From NCBI GenBank assembly GCA_036675275.1, contig JAKFFG010000067.1, positions 1-64,000 on the forward strand: DNA of 64,000 nt, written 5' to 3'. Below are positions 32,729-41,489 of the stretch, one piece after another. The notes under the pieces were generated by a model. The model did not search any database. It was given only the letters and a program-made list of their open reading frames with translations, and had not been told where the DNA came from. This DNA is from Pollutimonas sp036675275 (GTDB taxonomy: Bacteria > Pseudomonadota > Gammaproteobacteria > Burkholderiales > Burkholderiaceae_B). The translations under genes and the position numbers were made by a program. Every line of letters starts with the position of its first letter. Position 1 is the first letter of the stretch.

Positions 32729-33100
32729 TTATTTAAGAATTTCCATTGCCTTGACATCGACTTCGGTCTTGCCGACCAGGCCTTTATCGACCTCGCCACT
32801 GATCTGAACGGTCGTTTTGTCATCGACCGGGACCTTGGGGAATATCTTGTCGTCTATTTCCACCGATACTTCGCCCGTCCCGTCGGAGAAAATATAGTGT
32901 TCGTCCGAAGATTTCCTGATCAACATCCCCTTGAGCACCACCTTATCGTCGTCCTTGGACTTTTCCATGACGTCGGCAACAGTCGCTGCCGTGACCTTTT
33001 CGGATGGCCCCGTGTATTGCGCCGCGGCCGGAGCGAGGGCAAAGCTTGCGGCGCCGATGACGAGTGCCGAGGAAATGAATTTGGTTTTGGAAATGCTCAT
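32729..33100 (-). CDS. YgiW/YdeI-family periplasmic OB-fold stress protein
   Basis: The 123-aa product has a signal peptide (MSISKTKFISSALVIGAASFALAPAAAQ) and a bacterial OB-fold (BOF) domain: KVVLKGMLIRKSSDEHYIF, DGTGEVSVEIDD, VQISGEVDKG and VDVKAMEILK. Family members YgiW and YdeI are induced by stress (hydrogen peroxide, cadmium, antimicrobial peptides). The start is the ATG at 33100, with AAGGGG upstream, much shorter than the open frame that reaches 33313. Confidence 0.88.
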   Translation of the reverse strand: MSISKTKFISSALVIGAASFALAPAAAQYTGPSEKVTAATVADVMEKSKDDDKVVLKGMLIRKSSDEHYIFSDGTGEVSVEIDDKIFPKVPVDDKTTVQISGEVDKGLVGKTEVDVKAMEILK

Positions 33101-33164
33101 GTATGCCCCTTCTTTGTTGATGAAAAATCCTGAACCCGCGCCCTCGCAAGCACGCGGACACGAA

Positions 33165-33824
33165 TCAAATATTCCCCAGGTCAAGCAGGGTGAAGTGTCC
33201 CTCTTCAAGCCAGCCGCCCGTATCAATGTGAACAATATTTCCCAACGCAACCACCTCCTGGAGAGGCGTGTGCCCCACCACCACCGCATAGATGTTCCTG
33301 ACCACGGTTGCATCGAGGCTTTGGAGGCGCTCGCGCGACCATATCGCGTTCATTCGTACAGCCTTCTTTTGCAGTGCAGCCGATAGCAGGTTCCAGTCGT
33401 GCACCGGGCAGGCAGCGTGGAGAACGCCCACCAGACCGTTGTCAGTCTCGATTTCCATGGCGTATGGCAACTCATTGAAGGCAAGGCCGAATTCCTTTTG
33501 ACGTGCCTCTGCCATGTCGAGAAACCATCCACCGCCGTTCATCCTGTAATTCTCTACATCAACTCGGCCGGTCAAGCTGTGCCGTATTGCATAGTCCTCA
33601 TGATTGCCCCGTACCGCATGAAACCAGGGTAAAGCGAGCCAATCGAGCGCTTGCTCGGTCTGCGGTCCTCGATCCACCAAATCACCCACACTGAACAGGC
33701 GGTCTCTTTCCGTATCGAAACCGATCGCCTCGATCGCTTGTCGAAGACGATTGAAATGGCCGTGAATGTCGCCTACGGCATAGTCCCGGCCCGCAAGATT
33801 TTTTTCGTAGTGTTGGATCAGCAT
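33165..33824 (-). CDS. Metallophosphoesterase (PrpE-like serine/threonine phosphatase)
   Basis: The 219-aa product is a calcineurin-type phosphatase like the phage-lambda/PrpE group. Motifs are YAVGDIHGHFNRL (D, H), SVGDLVDRGPQ (D, R), VRGNHEDY (N, H) and VVGHTPLQEV (H). It may dephosphorylate proteins or diadenosine tetraphosphate. The start is the ATG at 33824 with AGAGGAAGG upstream. The frame remains open to 33923 but that part lies before the Shine-Dalgarno. Confidence 0.88.
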   Translation of the reverse strand: MLIQHYEKNLAGRDYAVGDIHGHFNRLRQAIEAIGFDTERDRLFSVGDLVDRGPQTEQALDWLALPWFHAVRGNHEDYAIRHSLTGRVDVENYRMNGGGWFLDMAEARQKEFGLAFNELPYAMEIETDNGLVGVLHAACPVHDWNLLSAALQKKAVRMNAIWSRERLQSLDATVVRNIYAVVVGHTPLQEVVALGNIVHIDTGGWLEEGHFTLLDLGNI

Positions 33825-33986
33825 GCCCCTTCCTCTACCCCATGCTTCGACACCAGCAATCAACATGCCATGGGCGCGACCACGCCCGACAGAACTACCG
33901 CGAAACAAGTAGTTTCCAAACAAGTCCGTCTCCGAAGGTCGTGGCGAAATAGAATAAAAAGGTCTTTGTCACAAGCGCGTATATAC

Positions 33987-34667
33987 ATGAACCAGCATAT
34001 AGTCGAACGACTCCGCGAAAATCCAGCCTTCGAAATGAGGCCATGGCGCAGTATGTCCATGATATTTTTCATCGTCGGACTTTTGGTCCTGGCCTTGAAC
34101 AATGACGTTTATGCCCAGAATACGGTGGATTCCCGAGCAGAGCCCAACGCCTTCGTCCAGGCTGTCGGCAATAACGCCCTGGAGGCAGTCCGGCAGGATC
34201 CCGCGGCCAAACAAGGCGATACCCGCCGAATCAATGAATTGGTGGATCAGTATTTATTGCCTTATGTCAATTTTGAGAAGACCACGCGTCTCGCCGCAGG
34301 CCAGGGCTGGCGCACCGCTACCGAACAGCAGCGCAAGGATCTTGTCGAGGCCTTCAAGGGCACGCTCATTCGAACCTATGCCGGCGCGCTGGCGGATGTC
34401 GACAAGATTGCAGCCTTGAACATTCTGCCATTCCGCGGCGACCCCAAGGCCAAGGACGTCGTCGTTCGAAGCTATTTCTCGCAACGCAATGGCCCCCAGG
34501 TGAATGTCGACTACCGTATGGAAAGCACGCCCGAAGGATGGAAGATTTATGACATCAATGTCGAGGGCATCTGGCTGATTCAAAACTACCGCAATCAGTT
34601 CGCGCAGCAAATCCGCCAGAATGGGGTAGACGGACTGATTGCAGCCTTGAATCGGAAGAACCAATAA
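33987..34667 (+). CDS. MlaC/Ttg2D-like phospholipid-binding periplasmic protein
   Basis: The product (226 aa from this ATG) is a member of the MlaC (Tgt2/DUF3126) family that ferries phospholipids between outer- and inner-membrane Mla components. The conserved core is VDQYLLPYVNFEKTTRLAAGQGWR, EAFKGTLIRTYAGAL and the C-terminal VDYRMESTPEGWKIYDINVEGIWLIQNYR. A signal segment ends near NNDVYAQ. The start is uncertain: ATGs at 33987 and 34035 both lack a ribosome site. No other mla gene lies nearby, so it is an orphan. Confidence 0.85.
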   Translation: MNQHIVERLRENPAFEMRPWRSMSMIFFIVGLLVLALNNDVYAQNTVDSRAEPNAFVQAVGNNALEAVRQDPAAKQGDTRRINELVDQYLLPYVNFEKTTRLAAGQGWRTATEQQRKDLVEAFKGTLIRTYAGALADVDKIAALNILPFRGDPKAKDVVVRSYFSQRNGPQVNVDYRMESTPEGWKIYDINVEGIWLIQNYRNQFAQQIRQNGVDGLIAALNRKNQ

Positions 34668-34675
34668 GTCAGCAC

Positions 34676-35011
34676 TTAAGCCGCTGCGGGGTCGATCTGC
34701 GATAGTGCGCGAGCGATGGCTTGCTCATCAGTTGGCCGCACAAGCCGCAGCAGTTCTTTTCCATCGCGCAGAAACACCAAGGTCGGCCAGAGCTTGATGG
34801 TGAACGACCGGCCCAGACGGCGGCCGCTGCCGTCTTCGACCTTGATATGGCGGACATTGTCGTGCGCCTCCAGCGCCGAAATGATCGCAGGCTGGGCTGC
34901 ACGGCAGTAGCCGCACCACGGCGTGCCAAACTCCAGCAATATAGCTCCGGCGAGGGTATCGATCTCTGAACGATCAGGTTCGACAGCGCAATAAGTAGTG
35001 GTAGCTGCCAT
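34676..35011 (-). CDS. Thioredoxin-like protein
   Basis: The 111-aa cytoplasmic protein has the thioredoxin fold with active site WCGYC (about residue 33-37) preceded by FGTP, and the cis-proline block KLWPTLVFLRDGKE. It lacks a signal peptide. It is encoded 2 bases downstream of the glucose-dehydrogenase stop in the same orientation, so it is probably cotranscribed. It may keep a partner reduced or protect against oxidative stress. Confidence 0.88.
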   Translation of the reverse strand: MAATTTYCAVEPDRSEIDTLAGAILLEFGTPWCGYCRAAQPAIISALEAHDNVRHIKVEDGSGRRLGRSFTIKLWPTLVFLRDGKELLRLVRPTDEQAIARALSQIDPAAA

Positions 35012-35013
35012 GG

Positions 35014-37419
35014 CTATTTACCTCCATCGGGTAGCGCATAGGCGATCACATCATCGCCAGCTTTTGTGCCCAGCGAACCGTGCCCCCCGGCAACGACAAG
35101 CAGGAACTGGCGCCCGTCGGCGCCGGTGTAGGTCATGGGCGTCGCCTGCCCGCCCGCCGGAAGCCGGCTTTGCCAGAGTTGCTCGCCATTCGTCACGTTA
35201 TAGGCACGTACGTAGTAGTCCAGCGTACCGGACAGAAATGCCACGCCCCCGGCCGTCATGATGGGACCGCCGAGATTCGGCACACCCATCTTGAAAGGCA
35301 AAGGCAGCGGCGAGCTGTCGATGACGGTTCCGTTTTTGTGCTTCCATGCGATTTCGCCGGTGGTCAGGTCGGCCCCCGCCACGTAGCCCCATGGAGGTTC
35401 CTGGCACGGCAAGCCGAGCGCGGAAGTGAAGGCGCTTAATTTGACTGCATAAGGAGCGCCAAAGTTTTCGTTCAAGGCCGGCAAGCTGTCCTCCGGCCGC
35501 TCCCCGCCTTGCACATAAAGCGTCGTGTCGTCCGCACGCGGAACCAGCTGGGAGATAAATGCCAGGTAGGTAGGCGTCGTGAATGCAACCTGACGCTGCG
35601 GATCAACGGCAATGCCGCCCCAGTTGAAAACGCCGAAATTTCCAGGGTAGATCAGCGAACCTTCTATCGAAGGCGGCGTATACCGACCCTCGTAGCGCAG
35701 CTTCTGAAACGCTATGCGGCACGCAAGTTGATCGAACATCGTTGCACCCCACATATCGGCCCCTGTCAATGCGGGCGGGTCGAAGGACAGCGCGGAGACA
35801 GGCTGTGTCGCAGCGAGCCGTTCGCCTTCAACGGCACCCTGGGGCACAGGTTCTTCCGTCACCGGCAACAAGGGTTCGCCGCTGCGACGGTCCAGGACGA
35901 AGAGTTCGCCTTGCTTGGTCGGCTGGACCAAAGCCGGCACCGTCTGGCCGTTTATCGTCAGATCGATGAGGCTGGGTTGCGACGGAACGTCATAATCCCA
36001 CAAGTCGTGGTGCACCGTCTGGAAATGCCAACGAACTTGTCCCGTGGCCAGGTCAAGCGCAACCACGGATGAAGAATATCGCTCCACGGCTTCGCTTCGC
36101 TCGGCACCCCATTGGTCGGGCGGTTGATTGCCCAGCGGCACATAGACCATGCCCAGTTCTTCATCGACGCTGGAAATCGACCAACTGTTCGGCGAGTTGG
36201 GGGTATAGGTTTCCCCCGGCGGCAAGGGAGCCGTTTCATCCGGGTTGCCAGCGTCCCAGTTCCACACCAGATCACCGGTATTGACGTCGTAAGCGCGGAT
36301 CACCCCGGATGTCTCCTGAGTGGAAACATTGTCCAGCACGGTGCCTCCCACAATGAGCAACGAGTCAGTGACCACGACCGGCGATGTGGAGTAGTAACCG
36401 CCGGGCTTCTTGTGAGGCATATTTTCCCAAAGGTCGATGTAGCCCTTGCCTTGTCCGAAGGCGCTGCATACCTCGCCATTTTCCGGATTGAGCGCAATGA
36501 CACGGCCGTCAGCCGTAGGCATGAACAGTTTCGCCGGGCACGCCGCAGTCGCCGAACTGGCCGTCGGCTTTTGATAAGAGACGCCGCGGCAGGTAAGATG
36601 CTGCAGCGCAAGATTACCTTGCACCTGCGGCTCGTAGCGCCATATCTGCTCGCCGTTGGTGGCGTTCAGCGCAATCACCGATTGGTGCGGCGTGCACAGA
36701 TAAAGCGTGTCATCGACCTTCAATGGAGTGACTTCGAAAGTCGTTTCAACGGGATCTCCGGGACGCCCACGTATGTCGCCGGTCTCGAAATGCCATGCGA
36801 CCTCCAGTTTATCGACATTATCGGGCGTGATCTGTGTCAGCGGGGAGTAGCGCTGTCCGTATCCAGTGCGGCCATATGCATGCCATTCTCCGTCGGGCGT
36901 GCCTTCTGCGTTCGCCACAGGCTGCGCGCGCGCGCCCGGGAGTTCCCCTTCCACGCGGCGCGGTTCGACGAACCACGAAGCAATTGCCACGACAAGAAAC
37001 AGGCCAAGCGCCATGGCCAGCGCGAGCCCTCCACCGCGGCCCGTTTTCGTGATCGACTTGGCGTCTGCGCCCTGCGTTCTATTTGTGAACAATGGGCGGG
37101 TAATCCAGGGCATCAATAGAAAGACGCCGACTACGAAAAGCACATCGCCACGCGCGGCGAGGGGCCACCAATCCAGCCCCGCTTCCCATAGGCCCCATCC
37201 CAGTGTCGCAACCACAAGCAAGGCGTACAGATACAAAGCGACCGGGTTGCGCTTGATCAACAGGATGCTGGTCGCCAGTAGCGCCAGACCGGCACAAAGG
37301 TAATACCATGACCCGCCCAGGGCAATGAGCCATCCTCCACCGACGGCAAGAGCCAGTCCCAGAACGGCAATGACAATGGCTGTTGCGATAAGGCCCGGCC
37401 GGCGTTGCGTGCTATCCAT
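35014..37419 (-). CDS. gcd: Membrane-bound PQQ-dependent glucose dehydrogenase
   Basis: The 801-aa enzyme oxidises glucose (or quinate/shikimate) in the periplasm and feeds electrons to ubiquinone. Five N-terminal membrane helices (residues 1-130) are followed by an eight-bladed quinoprotein propeller. The tail is very close to E. coli Gcd: LGLPCQEPPWGYVAG, FKMGVPNLGGPIMTAGG, GEQLWQSRLPAGGQATPMTY and GGHGSLGTKAGD. The start is the ATG at 37419 behind AAAGGAAA. A small cysteine-rich protein precedes it by 16 bases. No PQQ-synthesis genes are in the window. QuiA (quinate dehydrogenase) is the alternative assignment. Confidence 0.9.
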   Translation of the reverse strand: MDSTQRRPGLIATAIVIAVLGLALAVGGGWLIALGGSWYYLCAGLALLATSILLIKRNPVALYLYALLVVATLGWGLWEAGLDWWPLAARGDVLFVVGVFLLMPWITRPLFTNRTQGADAKSITKTGRGGGLALAMALGLFLVVAIASWFVEPRRVEGELPGARAQPVANAEGTPDGEWHAYGRTGYGQRYSPLTQITPDNVDKLEVAWHFETGDIRGRPGDPVETTFEVTPLKVDDTLYLCTPHQSVIALNATNGEQIWRYEPQVQGNLALQHLTCRGVSYQKPTASSATAACPAKLFMPTADGRVIALNPENGEVCSAFGQGKGYIDLWENMPHKKPGGYYSTSPVVVTDSLLIVGGTVLDNVSTQETSGVIRAYDVNTGDLVWNWDAGNPDETAPLPPGETYTPNSPNSWSISSVDEELGMVYVPLGNQPPDQWGAERSEAVERYSSSVVALDLATGQVRWHFQTVHHDLWDYDVPSQPSLIDLTINGQTVPALVQPTKQGELFVLDRRSGEPLLPVTEEPVPQGAVEGERLAATQPVSALSFDPPALTGADMWGATMFDQLACRIAFQKLRYEGRYTPPSIEGSLIYPGNFGVFNWGGIAVDPQRQVAFTTPTYLAFISQLVPRADDTTLYVQGGERPEDSLPALNENFGAPYAVKLSAFTSALGLPCQEPPWGYVAGADLTTGEIAWKHKNGTVIDSSPLPLPFKMGVPNLGGPIMTAGGVAFLSGTLDYYVRAYNVTNGEQLWQSRLPAGGQATPMTYTGADGRQFLLVVAGGHGSLGTKAGDDVIAYALPDGGK

Positions 37420-37435
37420 AGTATTTCCTTTAAGA

Positions 37436-37672
37436 TTACGAGCGATCACGCAACTCGCCTACTCCTTCGCCCTGCGCACAATGGTTGCAGCAGAACATTC
37501 TGCCGTTCTGTTCGAGACCGTGGCCAATAATGCGAACGCCGCAATGCGCGCAAAGAGGCGCCAAGGTATGAATGGCACATTCAAAGCTGTCGAACGTATA
37601 AGTTTTTCCATCGAGCGCCGACATCTGGAAGGACTTGTCGTACTCGTTTCCGCAGTTGTCGCATTTACCCAT
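37436..37672 (-). CDS. Small cysteine-rich zinc-binding protein
   Basis: The 78-aa cytoplasmic protein has several metal-ligand pairs: CDNC near the start, LCAHC and FCCNHC. Conserved blocks are YDKSFQ, YTFDSFECAIHTLAP and HCGVRIIGHG. It probably binds zinc or another metal. Homologues of this type are widespread in proteobacteria but usually annotated hypothetical. GGAG precedes the ATG at 37672. It lies 16 bases before gcd and probably shares its transcript. Confidence 0.78.
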   Translation of the reverse strand: MGKCDNCGNEYDKSFQMSALDGKTYTFDSFECAIHTLAPLCAHCGVRIIGHGLEQNGRMFCCNHCAQGEGVGELRDRS

Positions 37673-37836
37673 GACGGTTCTCCGTTATCTACTTGATGAA
37701 AGCCCTTCGACAGCAAGCTGCATACCCGGCGGCCGAACGTATCGTTACTCATGGTTGGACACGGTCATAGCTTTCTGTGACACCGTTACGTTTCGTTTGG
37801 AGCAGGAAGCATCTTAATCACGGAGAGGGACAAAAA

Positions 37837-40281
37837 GTGACTACACATCGTTTAAACGGCTTGGCGCTGGCTACGGGCGTCGCATTGATCCTGGCCGGCG
37901 TCGGCGCGGTCCAGGCAAAAACGTCTAACGCAAGCGAGGAGCGTTATGCCGCTGCCGGAATCGAAAAGCCGGCGCGCGTATTGGTCGATCAGTGGGGTAT
38001 TTCGCATATCTATGCCAATAGTTTCTACGACGCTTTTTATGTGCAGGGCTTCATGGCCGCCCGCGATCGTTTGTGGCAGATAGATACTTGGCGCAAGCGC
38101 GGCCTGGGCGAAATGGCCAAGGATTTCGGCCCCGCGTATGTCGAGGGCGACCGCATGGCCCGAGCGGTGCTTTTCCGCGGCGATATGTACCGGGAATGGT
38201 TGGCCTATGGTTCTGATGCAAAACGCGTGGCTGAAGCTTTCGTGGCGGGGGTGAATGCCTACATCGATCAAACCGAGAAAGACGCGGCCCTTTTATCGGA
38301 AGAATTCAAGCTATTGGGCTATAAGCCGTCAAAATGGAAAGCGGAAGATATCGTTCGCATTCGTCACCACGGTTTAACCCTGAATGCGAAGAACGAAATC
38401 GACCGGGCCGAAGTATTCTGCAAAATCAAAAGAGATCCTGTCCGGGTGGACTGGTTGCGCCGGGAAACCGTGCCCGAGATCGATCCGACCATCGCGGAAG
38501 GCCTGGATCCCTGCGACGTGCCTTATGCCGCGCTGAAAAAAGCCTACGATCTTGCCACGGCCACGCCCAAGTTCACCAAAGAATCCATTAATGCCGCCCC
38601 GGGCAAAGCCGCGGACGTCGCCACACTTTATAACGTCGTGGACTTCAACAGCGATGACGCCCGCAGTTTCGGCTCGAACAACTGGGTCATTGCCGGCACA
38701 CGCACCACCACCGGACGACCGGTACTCGCGAACGACCCGCATCGATCCCACGGCGCGCCAAGCCTGCGTTACATCAGTCATCTTAATGCACCCGGGCTCA
38801 GCGTCATCGGCGCCGGCGAGCCCTTCCTCCCCGGTATCTCCATCGGTCACAACGGCACCATAGGTTTCGGACTCACGCGGTTCTATATGGATCAGGAAGA
38901 CGTTTATGCCTATGAAGTGAATCCTCGAAATAAGTCCGAATACAAATACAAGGATCGCTGGGAACCGTTTGAGGTAATCTCAGAAGAAATCACTGTGAAG
39001 GGCGAGAGTACCCCGCGCAAGGTCGATATCACCTTTACCCGCCATGGACCCGTTCTCTACAAGGATGAAGCCAAGAACCAGGCGTGGGCTTTGCGCGCGG
39101 CCTGGCTGGATTTCGGCATGGCGCCCTACTTCGGCTCCATGGACTATATGCGTGCGCAAAACTGGGACCAGTTCCGGGCTGCGATGAACCGCTGGGGCGC
39201 ACCGGGAGAAAACCAGGTCTATGCAGATAAAAGCGGCAACATTGCATGGATGCCCGGCGGGCTGACGGTAAACCGCCCGAATTGGGACGGCCTGACGCCC
39301 GTGCCCGGCGATGGCCGCTACGAATGGGCCGACTACCGCAACATGGATGAACTTCCGTGGCAGCATAATCCTGAAGCCGGCTATATTGTCACGGCCAATG
39401 AAAACAACATCCCGCCCGATCACCCGGCCTATAAGAAAGGCATAGGATACGAATGGAGCAATAGTTCACGTTCCAAGCGCTTGAAAACGCTGATAGGCGA
39501 AAACGATAAATCGTCGCTTGAAGACTCCAAGGCATGGCAACTGGACACCACATCCCTGCCCGCTGTGCGGCTGGTATCGTTGCTGGACAAGGTGCCCGCA
39601 AGTACCGATACCGAAACCAGGCTTGGCCTGGATCTGCTTAAAGGCTGGGATGGCAATGAAACGGTCGAGAGCCCCGAAGCGGCCTTGTTTGAAGTGTGGT
39701 TCAGCAAACACCTAAGGACAGGCTTGGTCAAGGCCGCGCTGGACCCCGCTGCCGCCAAGCTGGTCGGTGAAGGCGATGTGGAACGGGTCATCCAGGTACT
39801 GGAAAATCCGGACGGCTGGCTGTCCCGTACGGCGCGCGACCAAGTGCTGACCGATACGCTCAAACTAGCCGTAATTCAGACCAAGGAACTGCTGGGTGAG
39901 GATCCGAAAGCCTGGCAATGGGGCAATCTGCACAAGGCTGTATTTACCCATCCGTTGAGTTCCGTCCTGGATGGCCCTTCCAAGGAAAGGTTCAATGTGG
40001 GGGCATGGCCTCTGGCCGGGTCGGCCTATACGCCGCTGGCTGCAAGCTACAACGACAACTTCCAATTGCGGTCCGGCGCGTCGTATCGAATGATACTGGA
40101 CGTAGGAAACTGGGATGCGTCGCAGGTCATCAACACGCCCGGACAATCGGGCAATGTAGCAAGCAAACACTACCGCGATCTGGCGCCGCTATGGGCTGCG
40201 GGCCAGTATTTTCCATTGCTTTATTCCAGGGAGGCCGTCGAGGCCAATGCGGAAACCACGATTAATCTGGTTCCCGACTGA
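37837..40281 (+). CDS. Penicillin acylase family protein (Ntn hydrolase)
   Basis: The 814-aa precursor is a periplasmic N-terminal-nucleophile amidohydrolase of the penicillin acylase / quorum-quenching (PvdQ) family. A Sec signal ends near GAVQAKT. The autocatalytic cleavage site is the Ser of GSNNWVIAG (about residue 285), which becomes the beta-chain nucleophile. The TRFYMDQEDVYAYE, NRWGAPGENQVYAD and WQWGNLHKAVFTHPLS blocks are typical. It starts with GTG at 37837 behind GGAGAGGG. The substrate may be acyl-homoserine lactones or aromatic amides, but sequence cannot decide. A hairpin terminator follows. Confidence 0.9.
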   Translation: MTTHRLNGLALATGVALILAGVGAVQAKTSNASEERYAAAGIEKPARVLVDQWGISHIYANSFYDAFYVQGFMAARDRLWQIDTWRKRGLGEMAKDFGPAYVEGDRMARAVLFRGDMYREWLAYGSDAKRVAEAFVAGVNAYIDQTEKDAALLSEEFKLLGYKPSKWKAEDIVRIRHHGLTLNAKNEIDRAEVFCKIKRDPVRVDWLRRETVPEIDPTIAEGLDPCDVPYAALKKAYDLATATPKFTKESINAAPGKAADVATLYNVVDFNSDDARSFGSNNWVIAGTRTTTGRPVLANDPHRSHGAPSLRYISHLNAPGLSVIGAGEPFLPGISIGHNGTIGFGLTRFYMDQEDVYAYEVNPRNKSEYKYKDRWEPFEVISEEITVKGESTPRKVDITFTRHGPVLYKDEAKNQAWALRAAWLDFGMAPYFGSMDYMRAQNWDQFRAAMNRWGAPGENQVYADKSGNIAWMPGGLTVNRPNWDGLTPVPGDGRYEWADYRNMDELPWQHNPEAGYIVTANENNIPPDHPAYKKGIGYEWSNSSRSKRLKTLIGENDKSSLEDSKAWQLDTTSLPAVRLVSLLDKVPASTDTETRLGLDLLKGWDGNETVESPEAALFEVWFSKHLRTGLVKAALDPAAAKLVGEGDVERVIQVLENPDGWLSRTARDQVLTDTLKLAVIQTKELLGEDPKAWQWGNLHKAVFTHPLSSVLDGPSKERFNVGAWPLAGSAYTPLAASYNDNFQLRSGASYRMILDVGNWDASQVINTPGQSGNVASKHYRDLAPLWAAGQYFPLLYSREAVEANAETTINLVPD

Positions 40282-40307
40282 GCGCCTTCGCATCGGCAAA
40301 CAGCACA

Positions 40308-40556
40308 CTAACCCCCGTCCCGAACCGGATCGGGCGGGGTTTTCGGCATATCCTCATCGTCGGCTGGTGTGCCTTTATCGACATCCACGTCGTCAGCGGA
40401 CGAAATATCGACCTTGCGGTCGTCCTCCGGGCTTTTCCCTGATTCCGGCATATCGGTGAAGGTATGGGAAGAATCATTGGAACCCGGTGCCGGCACCGGG
40501 CGGCCGGACTCGGAGTTCGTTGCTGCATCTGGGTCTTTCCGGTCATTGGTAGCCAT
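40308..40556 (-). CDS. Small acidic disordered protein
   Basis: The 82-aa product is extremely hydrophilic and acidic, with Asp, Pro, Ser, Glu and Lys dominating and no signal or membrane segment (PVPAPGSNDSSH, MPESGKSPEDDRKVDIS, VDKGTPADDEDMPKTPP). It is almost certainly intrinsically disordered. AAAGGAGGCC at ideal spacing precedes the ATG at 40556, so it is very probably translated. The function is unknown; it shares its style with the protein at 3236-3634. Its end overlaps the terminator of the convergent acylase gene. Confidence 0.7.
   Translation of the reverse strand: MATNDRKDPDAATNSESGRPVPAPGSNDSSHTFTDMPESGKSPEDDRKVDISSADDVDVDKGTPADDEDMPKTPPDPVRDGG
40310..40343 (+). terminator. Terminator after the penicillin-acylase gene
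   Basis: AACCCC (40310-40315) with following CCCGA pairs with TCGGG and GGGGTT (to 40341), giving an imperfect stem followed by TTTT on the plus strand. It lies 29 bases past the acylase stop and overlaps the end of the convergent 40308-40556 gene. Confidence 0.65.
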
Positions 40557-40625
40557 GTCGGCCTCCTTTAGTATCAGTTCCGCAGTACTCTGCAGCTTCT
40601 TAGCAAGCGTGATGCCCGCCCACGG

Positions 40626-41489
40626 CTACGGCGGCGTCATCGCATAAAACTCGCGTAGCGCATCCACGGCATCGTCGGCACTGTCCACCATGACGAAAAG
40701 CTGAACATCTTCCGGCGCAATCATGCCCTCTTCGATCAGGAACTCGAAATCGACCAGACGCCGCCAGAACGAACTATTCACAAGCACAATGGGGATTCGC
40801 CCCATCTTGTGCGTCTGCACCAGTGTCAGAACCTCGAACAGTTCGTCCAGCGTCCCGAATCCGCCCGGAAACGCCACGAGTGCTTTTGCACGCAGCAGAA
40901 AATGCATCTTGCGCAGCCCAAAATAATGAAACCGGAATGCCAGTTCGGGCGTCATGAACGGATTGGGATATTGTTCATGCGGCAAGGTGATGTTCAGCCC
41001 GATCGAACGCTCTCCCGCCTCGAAGGCGCCGCGGTTGGCTGCTTCCATGATGCCTGGCCCGCCGCCGGTCATCACGACAAGGTCGCAGGGCCCCTCGTGC
41101 TCGAAACACTGCGATGCCTTTCGTGCGAAACGGTATGCCTCGTCGTACCAGTGCGATTGCGCAACGCGCCGCTTTGCCAATGCAAGCGCGCGCTGCAGGC
41201 TTGGATCTTGCGGCTGTATGCTTGACTGTTCCTCAACCAGTGCAAGCGCGGCGTTTGCGTCCTCGGGCGACATGATTCTGGCGCTGCCAAATACCACTAT
41301 GGTGGCGTTAACGCCATGCTCGCGCAGAGCGTGTTCAGCCTTGAGTAGCTCCAGCTGCATGCGCACCGGACGCAGATCCTCGCTGGCAAGAAAAGCGATA
41401 TCTTCCTGCGCAAGCGTATAGGCTTGCCCCTGTTGTATTGCTTCCTGAAGCGCGTGACGCCGCTCGGCATCGGGAAAGGCTGTTTTCAT
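40626..41489 (-). CDS. LOG family (lysine decarboxylase-like) protein
   Basis: The 287-aa product belongs to the LOG/TIGR00730 Rossmann-fold family, cytokinin-type nucleoside 5'-monophosphate phosphoribohydrolases. The hallmark PGGFGTLDELFEVL (PGGxGTxxE) and GGGPGIMEAANRGAF motifs are present. It may release a base from a nucleoside monophosphate (PpnN-like). It starts with the ATG at 41489, overlapping the stop of the XRE-cupin regulator gene by 4 bases, so the two are cotranscribed and translationally coupled. Confidence 0.88.
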   Translation of the reverse strand: MKTAFPDAERRHALQEAIQQGQAYTLAQEDIAFLASEDLRPVRMQLELLKAEHALREHGVNATIVVFGSARIMSPEDANAALALVEEQSSIQPQDPSLQRALALAKRRVAQSHWYDEAYRFARKASQCFEHEGPCDLVVMTGGGPGIMEAANRGAFEAGERSIGLNITLPHEQYPNPFMTPELAFRFHYFGLRKMHFLLRAKALVAFPGGFGTLDELFEVLTLVQTHKMGRIPIVLVNSSFWRRLVDFEFLIEEGMIAPEDVQLFVMVDSADDAVDALREFYAMTPP

